From positions 2,542,001 to 2,606,000 of the forward strand of contig JAOSJQ010000001.1 in NCBI GenBank assembly GCA_027494035.1: a stretch of DNA of 64,000 nucleotides, written 5' to 3'. This document shows, one piece after another, positions 16,339 to 25,666 of this stretch; position 1 is the stretch's first letter, and every line of letters starts with the position of its first letter. Source of the DNA: UTCFX2 sp002050125 (lineage in GTDB: Bacteria > Chloroflexota > Anaerolineae > Anaerolineales > UBA4823). The translations under genes and the position numbers were made by a program. A model generated the notes under the pieces. That model was not told the origin of the DNA. It searched no databases and saw only the letters and a list, made by a program, of their open reading frames with translations.

Positions 16339-19300
16339 ATGACAGACGGTATGAGCGAGATGCAGGAGAAAGACCCCGAACGCCCCCAGGGAGCGCCCCC
16401 GCCCGCAGCGGAGGATCCTGAGCAGCCGGCGTCCGCTCGTCTCGAGGACCCCCCCAAGGACCTTAAAGAGGGCGACACCGCCCCGCTGCGGATCACCCAC
16501 CCGCCGGCGGCGCCCAACCCGTTTGGCGGCGCGGGGGAAACTGCAGCGCCGGCGCGGACCGGCGCGGGGAACAAAACCACCCAACCCGCCGCGCGCACTG
16601 TAGTGCATCCTGCCGCGCCCTCCGGCGCACCCCCCGCCGAACGCAAGCCGCCGCCGGGCGGTTTGCCGCGCCCGGTGAGCCAAACCGACCCCGGCGCTAC
16701 GCGCGTCTCCCCCGCGGCATATCAGCCGCCCCCTCAACCGCCGCTGCGCCGCCCGCCGGTGCAAAAACCCGCTTACCCGCCGGCGCAACCGCCGGCTTAC
16801 CCGCCGGTCAGGCGTCCGCCGGTGCAAAAGCCCCCGCCTCCCAGTGGGTGGCTGTTCCGCCCCGCCGCCGGGGTTGTAGCTGGTCGCTGGGCTGCCTGGG
16901 GCGCACCTTTTTCTTTGGCTTTTTTGCGCTCGCCCTGGCGGCGCTGTGCGTGCTTTCGCTGATGTTCTATCAGTATTACCGCATCGCCGCGACGCTGCCC
17001 GATATCGAAGACCTGCGTGAACGCGCTTCGCAATTCGAAACCACGCGCATCCTCGACCGCAACGGCGCGCTGCTTTACGAGATTTTAGACCCCACCGCCG
17101 GGCGGCGCACCTATGTGCGGCTGGATAAAATCTCGCCCTACATGGTCGCCGCTACGATCGCCACCGAAGACAAGGGCTTTTACTCGCATCCGGGCTTCGA
17201 TGCGTTTGCGATTGCGCGCGCGTTTGTGCAAAACTTCCAGGGCGGCGAGATCGTTTCGGGCGCCTCGACCATCACCCAGCAGTTGGCGCGCAACCTGCTC
17301 TTCACCCCCGAAGAGCGCAGCGAGCAATCCTACCAGCGCAAGATGCGCGAGGCGATCCTGGCGGCAGAGATCACGCGCCGTTACAGCAAGGATGAAATCC
17401 TGGAGTTGTACCTCAACGAGATCTATTACGGCAACCTGGCATACGGCGTGGAGGCGGCGTCCGAAACCTATTTCGGCGCAACCGCCGACAAGCTGGACCT
17501 GGCGCAGGCGTCCTTTTTAGCCGGTTTGCCGCAGGCGCCGGCGGTGTACGACGTGTACACCAACCCCGAAGCCACGTTCAGCCGCCAGAAGGACGTGCTG
17601 GCGTTGATGTACCAGGCGAGCCAGGAACAGAATTGCATTTACGTTAGCAATTCGCCGCAGCGCGTGTGCATCGACCCGGTCTCGGTGGCGCAGGCGGCGC
17701 GCCAGTCGCAGGAGTTCACCTTCAAGTCGCCCGACGTGCAGATGCGCTACCCGCACTGGGTGAATTACATCCGCGCCCAGCTCGAAGCGCTCTACGATCC
17801 GCAGACGATCTACCGCGCCGGTTTCAGTGTGTACACCACACTCGACCCGCAGATCCAGGACCTGGCGCAAGCCGCGCTGAGCGAGCAGGTGGCGGGGCTG
17901 CGCAGCCAGAACGTCAAAAGCGGGGCGCTGGTGGCGATCCAACCCGGCACCGGGCAGATCCTGGCGATGGTCGGCTCCGCCGATTACTACAACGAGGCGA
18001 TCTCCGGGCAGGTCAACATGGCGGTCAGCCCGCGCCAGCCCGGCTCGTCGATCAAACCGCTGACCTACCTGGCGGCGTTCGAAAAAGGCTGGACGCCCGC
18101 GACGCTGATCTGGGATGTGCCGTCCGAATTTCCGCCCTCCGGCATCGAGGGCGACCCCAGCCCGCCCTACACGCCGGTCAATTACGACGGCACCTTTCAC
18201 GGTCCGGTGACGGTGCGCACCGCGCTGGCGAATTCTTACAACGTGCCGGCGGTCAAGACGCTCCAGTTTGTGGGGATTTACGACAACCCGGCGACGCCCC
18301 GCGAAGATGGGTTGGTCCCCATGGCGCGGCGGCTGGGCATCAGCACGCTGACCCGCCCGGATTACGGGCTGTCGCTCACGCTGGGTGGCGGCGAGGTGAC
18401 CCTGCTCGAATTGAGCGGCGCTTACTCGGTGATCGCCAACCGCGGGGCGCGCCTGCCGTTGACTGCGATCACCAAGATCGTCGACTTCGAGGGCACGGTG
18501 ATGTTCGAGCAGCGTCAGGAGCTCGGCGAACAGGCGCTGCGCCCCGAACACGCCTACCTGATCACCTCGATCCTGTCGGATAACCGGGCGCGCACGCCGG
18601 CGTTTGGACCGAACTCGGTGTTGAACCTGCCCTTCCCGGTGGCGGTCAAGACCGGCACGACCAACGACTTCCGCGACAATTGGACGATCGGCTTCACCCC
18701 CGACCTGGTCGTGGGGGTGTGGGTGGGCAACCCGGATTACACGCCGATGGTGAACACCACCGGGCTGAGCGGCGCCGCGCCGATCTGGGCGGAGGTGATG
18801 CAAAGCGCGATCGGGGCGCTGACCGGCGGCGCGCCGGCGCCGTTCACCGCGCCGGTTGGGGTGGTGGAGCAGGTGATCTGCGAGGTCTCCGGCGCTCAGC
18901 CTTCGCAATGGTGTCCGCAGCAGCGCACCGAACTGTTTGCGCTGGATCAGCCGCCGCTGCCCGCCGACCAGGACCTGTGGCAAAAAGCCGCGCTGGACAC
19001 CTGGACTGGGCTGCGCGCCTCGCCGGCGTGCGCCGACTTTGTGCGCGACCGCCTGGTGCTGAACGTGACCGACCAGTTTGCGCGGCGCTGGATCCGCCGT
19101 GAGCCAGCCGGGCAAGTCTGGGCAGCCCGCATGGGGTTCGACCCACCGGTCACGTTTGCGCCAAACCGCGAGTGCCGCGCGGACGACCCGCGCCCGCTGC
19201 TGGATTTCGCCTATCCGCGCGACAACAACGTGATCCGCGAGGGGGTGCTGGATGTGTACATCGTGGCGAACGCCACCCAGGGCTTCGAATTTTGGGAGCT

Positions 19301-19659
19301 GGCGTTCGGTTATGGCGAGAACCCGCTGGAATGGACGCCGCTGGCGCAGGGGCGCGACCCGCTGGATCAGCCGGAGCTGGTTTATAAATGGGACCTGACT
19401 GACCTTCCGAGCGAAATGGTGACGCTGCGGCTGTACATGAAAGGTCCGGAGAACGCCTTTGCCGAGCGCAAGATCCGGCTGTTCCTCCAGCCGCCCACGC
19501 CGACGCCCACGCCCCTCCCCACCGAGACGCCGGGTCCCGACCAGCACGCCTCTACCGCCGCCCACCCTGACGCCGACCTTCGCGCCGCTGCCGACCGACA
19601 CGCCCGAACCCAGCCCGACCCCCAGCGAAACCTCCTGGTTTCCGCCCATCTTTCCGTGA
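16339..19659 (+). CDS. Class A penicillin-binding protein (two suspected frameshifts)
   Basis: A bifunctional peptidoglycan synthase. An N-terminal cytoplasmic tail of about 170 residues is extremely Pro/Ala-rich. Then come one transmembrane helix (FALALAALCVLSLMFYQYY), the glycosyltransferase domain (EDKGFYSHPGFD, GASTITQQLARN, EILELYLNEIYYG) and the transpeptidase with SSIK, SYN and KTGTTND. A beta-rich C-terminal region and a Thr/Pro linker end in SWFPPIFP. The tail joins the helix through a shift near 16850. A second lies near 19535, where removing one G from GGG continues PTSTPLPPPT to the stop at 19659. The start at 16339 is uncertain; upstream ribosome signals are weak. Confidence 0.88.
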
Positions 19660-19669
19660 GTTTGCGAAA

Positions 19670-21976
19670 TCAAAGCAGGGGGAGCTGCGGGTCGCGGTTG
19701 GACAGCGGGTCCAACTCCAGCAGCTCCTCGAGGTTTTGACGGCGCAGGCTTTCGTTTTCCGCTAGCCAGCGCGCCTGGCGGAATTTGACAAATCCCCAGT
19801 CCTCTTCGATCGCTTTGCGCAGGCGCGGGTCGCGGCGCAGCTTGTATTCCACCAGCCCGGCGCGCCCGCCCGGCAGCACGATCAGGCGCTTTTCGAACCC
19901 CGCCTGCGCGGAGCGCCGCGTCGGTTCACCGAACACGATGCGCCCCAGCACGGCTGACGCGCTGAGGTAGAAGCGATAACGCGTTGGCTCATCCGCAAAC
20001 GCCCAGACCACCGGCGCCGGGTCTTCGCCCGGCGCGGCGGGCGCAGGCGGGAGGCTTCCCAGCCGTTCGCCCAGTTCGCTGAGCAGCGTGCGCATCTGCT
20101 GCAGCTCCTGGCGGCGCGCTGCCGGCGCGTCCTGCGGGCGCAGACGGTATTCGGCGCTCCCCGGCTCGGCTGGTTCGGCGTAAGATTCCAGACAGCCCTG
20201 GATCAGTTCGCGCCCGGGGGTGAAGAGACCGGTGAACTCCTGGCACAGGGCGCGCTCCAACTCATCCATGCTGACGCGCGGCTGGGAGGTCAGCCGCCGC
20301 ACCAGCGCGATCTCGACCCGGTCGGCGAGCGGGGCGGCGATCTCGGAAAGCGGGACCCCCCGCTCGTTGAGCCACCATTGCCCGACTTCGAGCGAGCGGG
20401 TGCCGCCGCCAAAACGCAGCAGCTTCTGGCTCTGGCGCATTTCGCTGCCGATCGCCGCCTCTGCCACGCGCAGCATTTCGGCGGGCGTGACTTCGCCGGC
20501 GGGCAGGGCGTGGGACTGGACGAGCGCCTCCAGCCCGGCGGTGTGCAGATGGAGGAAGTCGGCTGGCTCGCCGCGGTTTTTCAAGAACTCGAGCATCTTG
20601 CGCCCCGCTTCGCTGCGGCGCGCTTCGTCCTCCCAGTGCCGGCGGACCGGCTCGCCCCGCCGCTGCCACTCGATCTGGGCTTGCTCCTGAGCGCTGCGCA
20701 GCGCGACGCCCAGCAGGTCCAGCCCCGCGGTCTCGCCGGCGATCAGGGCGGCGGAGAGGAAGCCCGGCTCGGCTTCGCCGATCAGCCCGAACAGCGGCGT
20801 GTCCGGCTCGATAATGGGCGCCAGGGCGTTAAAGGCGGAGCTGAGCGCTTCGACGTGCCAGTTCCAATCGTAGCGGCGGCGGCGCAGCACGCTCTTAAAG
20901 GGAGCGCTGGCAGCCTGCCCCCAAAGCCAGCCCGCCCACAGCGCGCACAGCGTCCAGTACGCCTGGTTGGGCCGCGGCAGCGCGGCAACCACCGATTGGA
21001 GCTGGATCGGCTGGCGCGCCCGGTGAAGCTGGAACGCCAGGTCTTTCAAGCGCCCCTCGAACAGGCACACGCCCGGTTCGTCCAGCGCCTCGGGCCAGTG
21101 CGCCAGCCGCACCGGCGCCGCCCCCGCCGCAAGCCCCGGCGTGAGCGCGCCCCAGTTTTCGACCGCCTCTTCCAGCGCCAGCCAGACGTTCTTTTCGAGA
21201 TAGCGACCCGGCAGGCTGAGCTGCCTGGGGCGGGTTCTGCCGAGCGGGTAGTGCCACAACCCGCTCGCCTGGTCGAACGCGTAGAGCAGCAGCGCGCTGG
21301 CACGCTGCCGGCGCGCCGGCGTGAGCATGTCCAGATGATTGATCAGCGTGAACAGCGCGTACACCGCCCGCCCCGGATAGACCGCCAGCGCCTCCTCGGC
21401 GTACTGGCGGTCGGGGTCGTTGAGCGAGGCGATCCGTTCGAGGGCGCGCGCCCGGTGCAAACCGCCGCTGCCCGTGCGCACCAACTGCCCCGGATCGTGC
21501 GGGGCGAAGGGGCGCTCGCCGCTGTCCTTGCAGTACGGGCAGGTGTAGAGCCGCGCGGTGGGGATGGCGGTTTCTCGTTCCCAGATAAACGCCTGGGCTT
21601 CGATCTGCCGTCCGCACTGGGCGCAATCGGTCAGGTAAAGTCCGCGGATCAGCGGCTCGATGCGCTCGCCGCCCTTCTGGCTGGCAGCCAGGTCCGCCAG
21701 CGCGGCGCGCAGCTCCGCCTGGGTGGGCGGCTCGGCGTACAGCTCGATCAGGAAGCGCGCGATGGGGTTGTTGACCGCTGCCAGCACGCGGTAGCCGGCG
21801 CGCGCCATTTCGACTGCGACTGCCGGGCTGGCGCCAAACGGGTCAAGCGCCCAGGTGTCCGGCGGTTGGCGCTCGGCGAGCCAGGCAGCCGCCGCGCCGC
21901 GCGGCAGGGGCGGCAGATAGCGCTGCAAAAGCCCCGCTTGGGCGGGTAATTCACCGGGCAGGAAAGCAGCCCGCAT
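19670..21976 (-). CDS. DNA methylase-like protein with degenerate catalytic motif
   Basis: A 768-residue protein resembling DUF1156-type adenine DNA methylases. Motif I is DPFGASP (residues 45-51), followed by NNP where DxNP is expected. Two Cys pairs, CAQC (about 117) and CPYC (about 144), form a probable zinc site. Where these enzymes have DPPY followed by an aromatic Trp-rich helix, this one has LPRPNQAYWTLCALWAGWLWG (about 333-350). The helix survives but the DPPY is gone, so methyl transfer is doubtful. ATG 21976 follows GAGGAG. It may bind S-adenosylmethionine or DNA without catalysis. It sits 16 bp after the NmrA-like gene. Family call is from motif resemblance. Confidence 0.62.
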   Translation of the reverse strand: MRAAFLPGELPAQAGLLQRYLPPLPRGAAAAWLAERQPPDTWALDPFGASPAVAVEMARAGYRVLAAVNNPIARFLIELYAEPPTQAELRAALADLAASQKGGERIEPLIRGLYLTDCAQCGRQIEAQAFIWERETAIPTARLYTCPYCKDSGERPFAPHDPGQLVRTGSGGLHRARALERIASLNDPDRQYAEEALAVYPGRAVYALFTLINHLDMLTPARRQRASALLLYAFDQASGLWHYPLGRTRPRQLSLPGRYLEKNVWLALEEAVENWGALTPGLAAGAAPVRLAHWPEALDEPGVCLFEGRLKDLAFQLHRARQPIQLQSVVAALPRPNQAYWTLCALWAGWLWGQAASAPFKSVLRRRRYDWNWHVEALSSAFNALAPIIEPDTPLFGLIGEAEPGFLSAALIAGETAGLDLLGVALRSAQEQAQIEWQRRGEPVRRHWEDEARRSEAGRKMLEFLKNRGEPADFLHLHTAGLEALVQSHALPAGEVTPAEMLRVAEAAIGSEMRQSQKLLRFGGGTRSLEVGQWWLNERGVPLSEIAAPLADRVEIALVRRLTSQPRVSMDELERALCQEFTGLFTPGRELIQGCLESYAEPAEPGSAEYRLRPQDAPAARRQELQQMRTLLSELGERLGSLPPAPAAPGEDPAPVVWAFADEPTRYRFYLSASAVLGRIVFGEPTRRSAQAGFEKRLIVLPGGRAGLVEYKLRRDPRLRKAIEEDWGFVKFRQARWLAENESLRRQNLEELLELDPLSNRDPQLPLL

Positions 21977-21992
21977 GGGCAAACGCTCCTCC

Positions 21993-22907
21993 TCAGGGCT
22001 GGTAATGCCTCGCGATCTCGGAGGCGTACTTCGCGCCGAGCGATTGGCTGTGCTGCGCCAGCCAGTCGTCCAGGCGGGTGGGGCAGGCGGGCGGCTGATC
22101 CGAAACCAGCAGGTCGGCACTCAGCCCCAGATATTCCTCGCGCGTGAGCAGCACGTCGCCAAAAAACCGCCCCAGCACGCTGCCCAACCCTAGCACGAGC
22201 GGCGGGGGCAGGTGCAGGATCGGCGGGCGGCGCCCGACGCGCCCGGCGATCAGATCCACCAGGGCGTTGTAGCTGAAGATGTCCGGACCGACCGCGTCGC
22301 GGGTGAAGTTTTCCCCCGCAAACGCGGATTGGAGCGCCAACTGCGCAAAATCGTCCACGTAGACCGGCTGCAGGCGGTACTCCCCGTCCCCCGGGATCGC
22401 GAACAGCGGGAACTTGCGCAGCAGGTAGGCGATGTTATTGATCAAGATGTCTTCCAGCCCGAACAAAACGGTCGGGCGCAGGATGGCGTAGGAGAGCCGC
22501 GCGGCGCGGATGTCGGCTTCCAGGCGGGCTTTGCCGCGAAAGTACGCCAGCGGCGAGTCGAGCGCCGGGTTGGTGATGCTGACATGCACGATCCGGCGCA
22601 CGCCAGCCTGCTCAGCCGCCCGGATCAGCGTTTGCGTGTTGCGCACCGCCAGCTCGAACGTGGCTGCGCCGTGGTCGAAGCGCACCCAATAGGTATTATA
22701 CAAGACATCGACCCCGCGCAGGTGTTCGGCGAGGCGCTCCGGCTGGTCGAAGTCGAAGGGGTACAGGCGCACCTGTTCGCCAAACTCGCTCGGGCGGGCG
22801 GGGTGATTGGTCAGCCCGATCACCTCGACCTCCTGCGCCAGCAGGCGGCGGGTGATGTATTTGCCGGTGTAACCGTTCGGACCGGTGACTGCGTGGATTG
22901 TCTCCAT
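21993..22907 (-). CDS. NAD(P)-binding NmrA/atypical SDR protein
   Basis: A 304-residue Rossmann protein. The dinucleotide motif is TGPNGYTGKYITRRLL near the N-terminus; later VHVSITNP and the segment SPLAYFRGKARLEADIR follow the pattern of NDUFA9/NmrA-type atypical short-chain dehydrogenases, with Tyr and Lys not in the classical YxxxK spacing. The C-terminal part includes VYVDDFAQL. Such proteins may act as redox sensors or complex I assembly factors; here function is unknown. It follows the pyruvate kinase remnant on the same strand. Confidence 0.8.
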   Translation of the reverse strand: METIHAVTGPNGYTGKYITRRLLAQEVEVIGLTNHPARPSEFGEQVRLYPFDFDQPERLAEHLRGVDVLYNTYWVRFDHGAATFELAVRNTQTLIRAAEQAGVRRIVHVSITNPALDSPLAYFRGKARLEADIRAARLSYAILRPTVLFGLEDILINNIAYLLRKFPLFAIPGDGEYRLQPVYVDDFAQLALQSAFAGENFTRDAVGPDIFSYNALVDLIAGRVGRRPPILHLPPPLVLGLGSVLGRFFGDVLLTREEYLGLSADLLVSDQPPACPTRLDDWLAQHSQSLGAKYASEIARHYQP

Positions 22908-22930
22908 TTTTGACCTCTAAATCCCGCCCA

Positions 22931-23167
22931 TCAATCCGCTCCGGTGCGGATCTTGGGACCCTGCAGGTCCTGCATGATCGCCAGCGGGCGCCCCATTTCA
23001 TCCGCCAGGCTGCGCAGCGCGGCGAACGCCTGGCGGTGGTCTGCCGGCGCGCCGTGGGAAAAATTCAGGCGGGCGACGTCCATCCCCGCCAGCAGCATCG
23101 CGCGCAGCGTCTCCCGCTCCTGACTGGCGGGACCGATTGTGGCGACGATTTTCGCTCTCCTTTGCAT
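22931..23167 (-). pseudogene. Pyruvate kinase N-terminal fragment
   Basis: A 78-residue frame that matches only the start of pyruvate kinase: RRAKIVATIGPAS, VARLNFSHG and MQDLQGPKIRTG. A TGA follows immediately. The B domain, the catalytic Lys and the metal-binding Glu/Asp, normally on the next 350 or more residues, are absent, and no continuation exists in other frames before the next gene. It cannot be an active kinase. It is probably a 5' remnant after a deletion, though a stand-alone small protein is possible. Confidence 0.75.
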
Positions 23168-23194
23168 GTCGAGACGATCCTTTTATTAAGAGAG

Positions 23195-23221
23195 GGGCGG
23201 CTGGATGTGATCCAGCCGCCC
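23195..23221. terminator. 12-bp perfect hairpin after the CoA-transferase gene
   Basis: GGGCGGCTGGAT and ATCCAGCCGCCC pair perfectly around a 3-base loop. It lies between the CoA-transferase stop (23235) and the pyruvate kinase fragment. The downstream T tract is weak on the minus strand (TCTCTTAAT), so termination may be incomplete. Confidence 0.55.
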
Positions 23222-23234
23222 TAAAAATTCACGA

Positions 23235-24545
23235 TCACAAGTAATGCAGTTCTTGCGCCTGGCGGCGCAGCTCGCCGCGAAACTCGGGGTGGGCGATGCC
23301 GATGAGCTGGGTGGCGCGCTGGCGGATGGTCTTGGCGTACAGGTCCGCCACGCCGTACTCGGTCACCACGTAACGCACGTGGTTGCGGGTGGTGACCACG
23401 CCCGCGCCGTGGTTCAAGAGCGACACGATGCGGCTGATGGTCTTCCCGTTCTTGAGCGTGGTGGTGCTGGGCAGGGCGATGATCGGCACGCCGCCTTTGG
23501 AGCGCGACGCGCCGTAGATGAAATCCAACTGACCGCCCACGCCGGAGTAGATCTTCGGTCCGATGCTGTCGGCGCAGACCTGCCCGGTCAGGTCGATTTC
23601 GATGGCGGAGTTGATCGCCACCTGGCGCTCGTTCTGGGCGATCACAAACGGATCGTTCACGTATTCGGTGGGGTGCAGCTCGATCAAGGGGTTGTCGTCC
23701 ACCCAGTTGTACAGCCGTTTGGTGCCGAGGATGAACCCGGCGATCATCTTGCCCGGATGGATGCTCTTGCGCGCGCCGGTCAGGATGCCCTGATCGAACA
23801 ACTCGATCACCCCGTCCGAGAACAACTCGGTGTGCACGCCCAAGTCGCGCTTGTGGTGCAGATAGCCCAGCACCGCGTCGGGGACGGCGCCGATGCCCAT
23901 CTGCATGGTGGCGCCGTCGGGGATCAACTCGGCGATGTGACAGGCGATGCTGTCCACCACCTCGTTGGGACCGCCCTCGGTCATGCGCAGTTCCTGCAGC
24001 TCGTAATCCACCGGCACGATGTAGTTGAGCCGGCTCAGGTGGATGAACGAATCGCCCAGGGTGCGCGGCATCTTCTGGTTCACTTCGGCGATGATGATCT
24101 TTGCCGCCTCGGCGGGCGACTTGGTGAGCCCCACCTCGACCCCCAGGCTGCAAAAGCCGTGCTCGTCGGGCGGCGAGACGTGGATCAGCGCGACGTCGAT
24201 TGGCAGAAAGCGGTTTTTGAAGAGCAGCGTGAACTCCGAGAGCAAGACCGGCGTGAAGTCCGCCCGCCCCTCGTGCACCGCCTGGCGCACGTTAGCGCTG
24301 ACGAACATGGTGTTGACCTTCAAATGCCCTTCCAGCTCCGGCTTGACGTAATCCGCTGGACCGATGGTGAGCGCCTGACAAATCTCCACATTTTCGAGCT
24401 CCACCGCGTAATCGACCAGCGCGGCGAGTGTCTTTTGGGGGATGGAGCAGTTGCCGGTCAGGAAAACCCGGTCGCCGGATTTGATGTGGCGCACGGCTTC
24501 TTCCGCCGACACGACTCGCGATTGATACATCTTGTTGTAATCCAT
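23235..24545 (-). CDS. Acetyl-CoA hydrolase/4-hydroxybutyrate CoA-transferase family
   Basis: Swaps CoA between acetyl-CoA and a carboxylic acid such as 4-hydroxybutyrate or butyrate, or hydrolyses it, through a glutamyl-CoA intermediate. The 436-residue product is full length. The probable catalytic Glu is in HTELFSDGVIEL, and the late GVGGQLDFIYGASRSKGG and AGVVTTRNHVRYVVTEYG segments are typical. It follows alanine dehydrogenase by three bases, and ornithine aminotransferase precedes that. This suggests a catabolic operon in which amino-acid carbon ends as acyl-CoA or acid. The exact acid is not readable. Confidence 0.88.
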   Translation of the reverse strand: MDYNKMYQSRVVSAEEAVRHIKSGDRVFLTGNCSIPQKTLAALVDYAVELENVEICQALTIGPADYVKPELEGHLKVNTMFVSANVRQAVHEGRADFTPVLLSEFTLLFKNRFLPIDVALIHVSPPDEHGFCSLGVEVGLTKSPAEAAKIIIAEVNQKMPRTLGDSFIHLSRLNYIVPVDYELQELRMTEGGPNEVVDSIACHIAELIPDGATMQMGIGAVPDAVLGYLHHKRDLGVHTELFSDGVIELFDQGILTGARKSIHPGKMIAGFILGTKRLYNWVDDNPLIELHPTEYVNDPFVIAQNERQVAINSAIEIDLTGQVCADSIGPKIYSGVGGQLDFIYGASRSKGGVPIIALPSTTTLKNGKTISRIVSLLNHGAGVVTTRNHVRYVVTEYGVADLYAKTIRQRATQLIGIAHPEFRGELRRQAQELHYL

Positions 24546-24548
24546 GGT

Positions 24549-25640
24549 TTACTCCGGCTGCGCCAGCGGCGAAAGGCTCGAAATATGCCGAACCTGACCC
24601 TGGTGTGTCGCCGCGCCGTGGGCGATGGCGGGATTTTCTTCGATTGCGCGGCTCGCCCCTTTGTTCACCATTTCAAGGATGAAGGGCATGGCGGCGTTCA
24701 AAAAGGCGTAGGTGGCGGTGCGCGAGACCACGCTGGGCATGTTCGGCACGCAGTAGTGGATCACGCCCTCCTCGATGAAGGTGGGCTTTTCGTTGGTCGT
24801 GGGGCGCGAAGTCTCGAAACAGCCGCCCTCGTCAATGCTGATGTCCATGACGACCGAGCGCGGTTTCATCGAGCGCACGTCGGCGCGGGTGATCAGGATC
24901 GGGGTGCGTTCGCCGGGGACCAGCACCGTGCCGACCAGGATGTCGGCGAAGGCGCAGACGCGCTGGATGTTGATCGAATTCGAGACCATCGTCACCACGC
25001 CGGGGAGCAGGTCGTGGATTTTTTCGAGGGCGTTGATGTTGTTGTCCAGAACGGTGATGTGCGCGCCGAGCGCATAAAAGGCGCGCGCGGCGCAGGTGCC
25101 GGCGATCCCCGCGCCGATGATCGCCACCTCGGCGGGCGGCACCCCCGCCATTCCGCCGATCAGGATCCCTTTGCCGCCGGCGTTGCTCTGCAGCAGGCGC
25201 GCCCCGATCTGCGCCGAGAGCGTCCCGCCGATCTGGCTCAGCGGCTTTTTGATCGGCGCCGTGCCGTCGGGGAGGGTGATCTGCTCGTAAGCGATCGCGG
25301 TGATCTCGTTTTTTACCAGCAGGTCGATTTTTTCGTGCCGGGCGGAGCTAAGGTGGAGCAGCCCGACGATGGCTGCCCCCGGGCGCAGCCATTCGATCTC
25401 TTCCGCCAGGGGCCGCGCCACCTTGAGCAGCAGGTCGGCGCGCCCAAAGACTTCGTGGGCGGAGTAAGCGATGGTGGCGCCCGCCTGGGTGTATTCCTGG
25501 TCGCTAAAGCCGGCGTTTGCGCCGGCTTCATGTTCCACATACACGGTGTGCCCCATCTCAGTTAACTGACGGACGCCGGCGGGGAAGAGCCCCACCCGAT
25601 ATTCGAACGCCCGGCGCTCTTTCGGAATTCCGATGTTCAT
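24549..25640 (-). CDS. ald: Alanine dehydrogenase
   Basis: Interconverts L-alanine and pyruvate with NAD. The 363-residue product is complete. It has MNIGIPKE at the start, the substrate-binding RVGLFPAGV, the Lys/His region LLHL, the Rossmann segment VAIIGAGIAGTCAARAFYALGA with the NAD-binding Asp in VLDNN, and the active-site MDISIDEGGCFETSRPTT. The gene lies between rocD and the CoA-transferase on one strand with short gaps, so alanine and ornithine use or synthesis are probably coregulated. Confidence 0.93.
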   Translation of the reverse strand: MNIGIPKERRAFEYRVGLFPAGVRQLTEMGHTVYVEHEAGANAGFSDQEYTQAGATIAYSAHEVFGRADLLLKVARPLAEEIEWLRPGAAIVGLLHLSSARHEKIDLLVKNEITAIAYEQITLPDGTAPIKKPLSQIGGTLSAQIGARLLQSNAGGKGILIGGMAGVPPAEVAIIGAGIAGTCAARAFYALGAHITVLDNNINALEKIHDLLPGVVTMVSNSINIQRVCAFADILVGTVLVPGERTPILITRADVRSMKPRSVVMDISIDEGGCFETSRPTTNEKPTFIEEGVIHYCVPNMPSVVSRTATYAFLNAAMPFILEMVNKGASRAIEENPAIAHGAATHQGQVRHISSLSPLAQPE

Positions 25641-25666
25641 GCTACACCCTCGCTTTTCTACGATTG

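Noticed and set aside
17517..19673. 718-codon minus-strand open frame across the PBP gene
   Set aside because: It is the complement of clear transpeptidase sequence; its Arg/His/Gln-rich translation has no recognisable domain. It is typical shadow coding in GC-rich DNA.
20378..21949. Long plus-strand open frame inside the methylase-like gene
   Set aside because: Antisense to a gene with Cys pairs, motif I and a good ribosome site; the translation is low complexity and unrecognised.
23244..25565. 773-codon plus-strand open frame across the CoA-transferase and ald genes
   Set aside because: It spans two well-identified minus-strand enzymes and has no family features.
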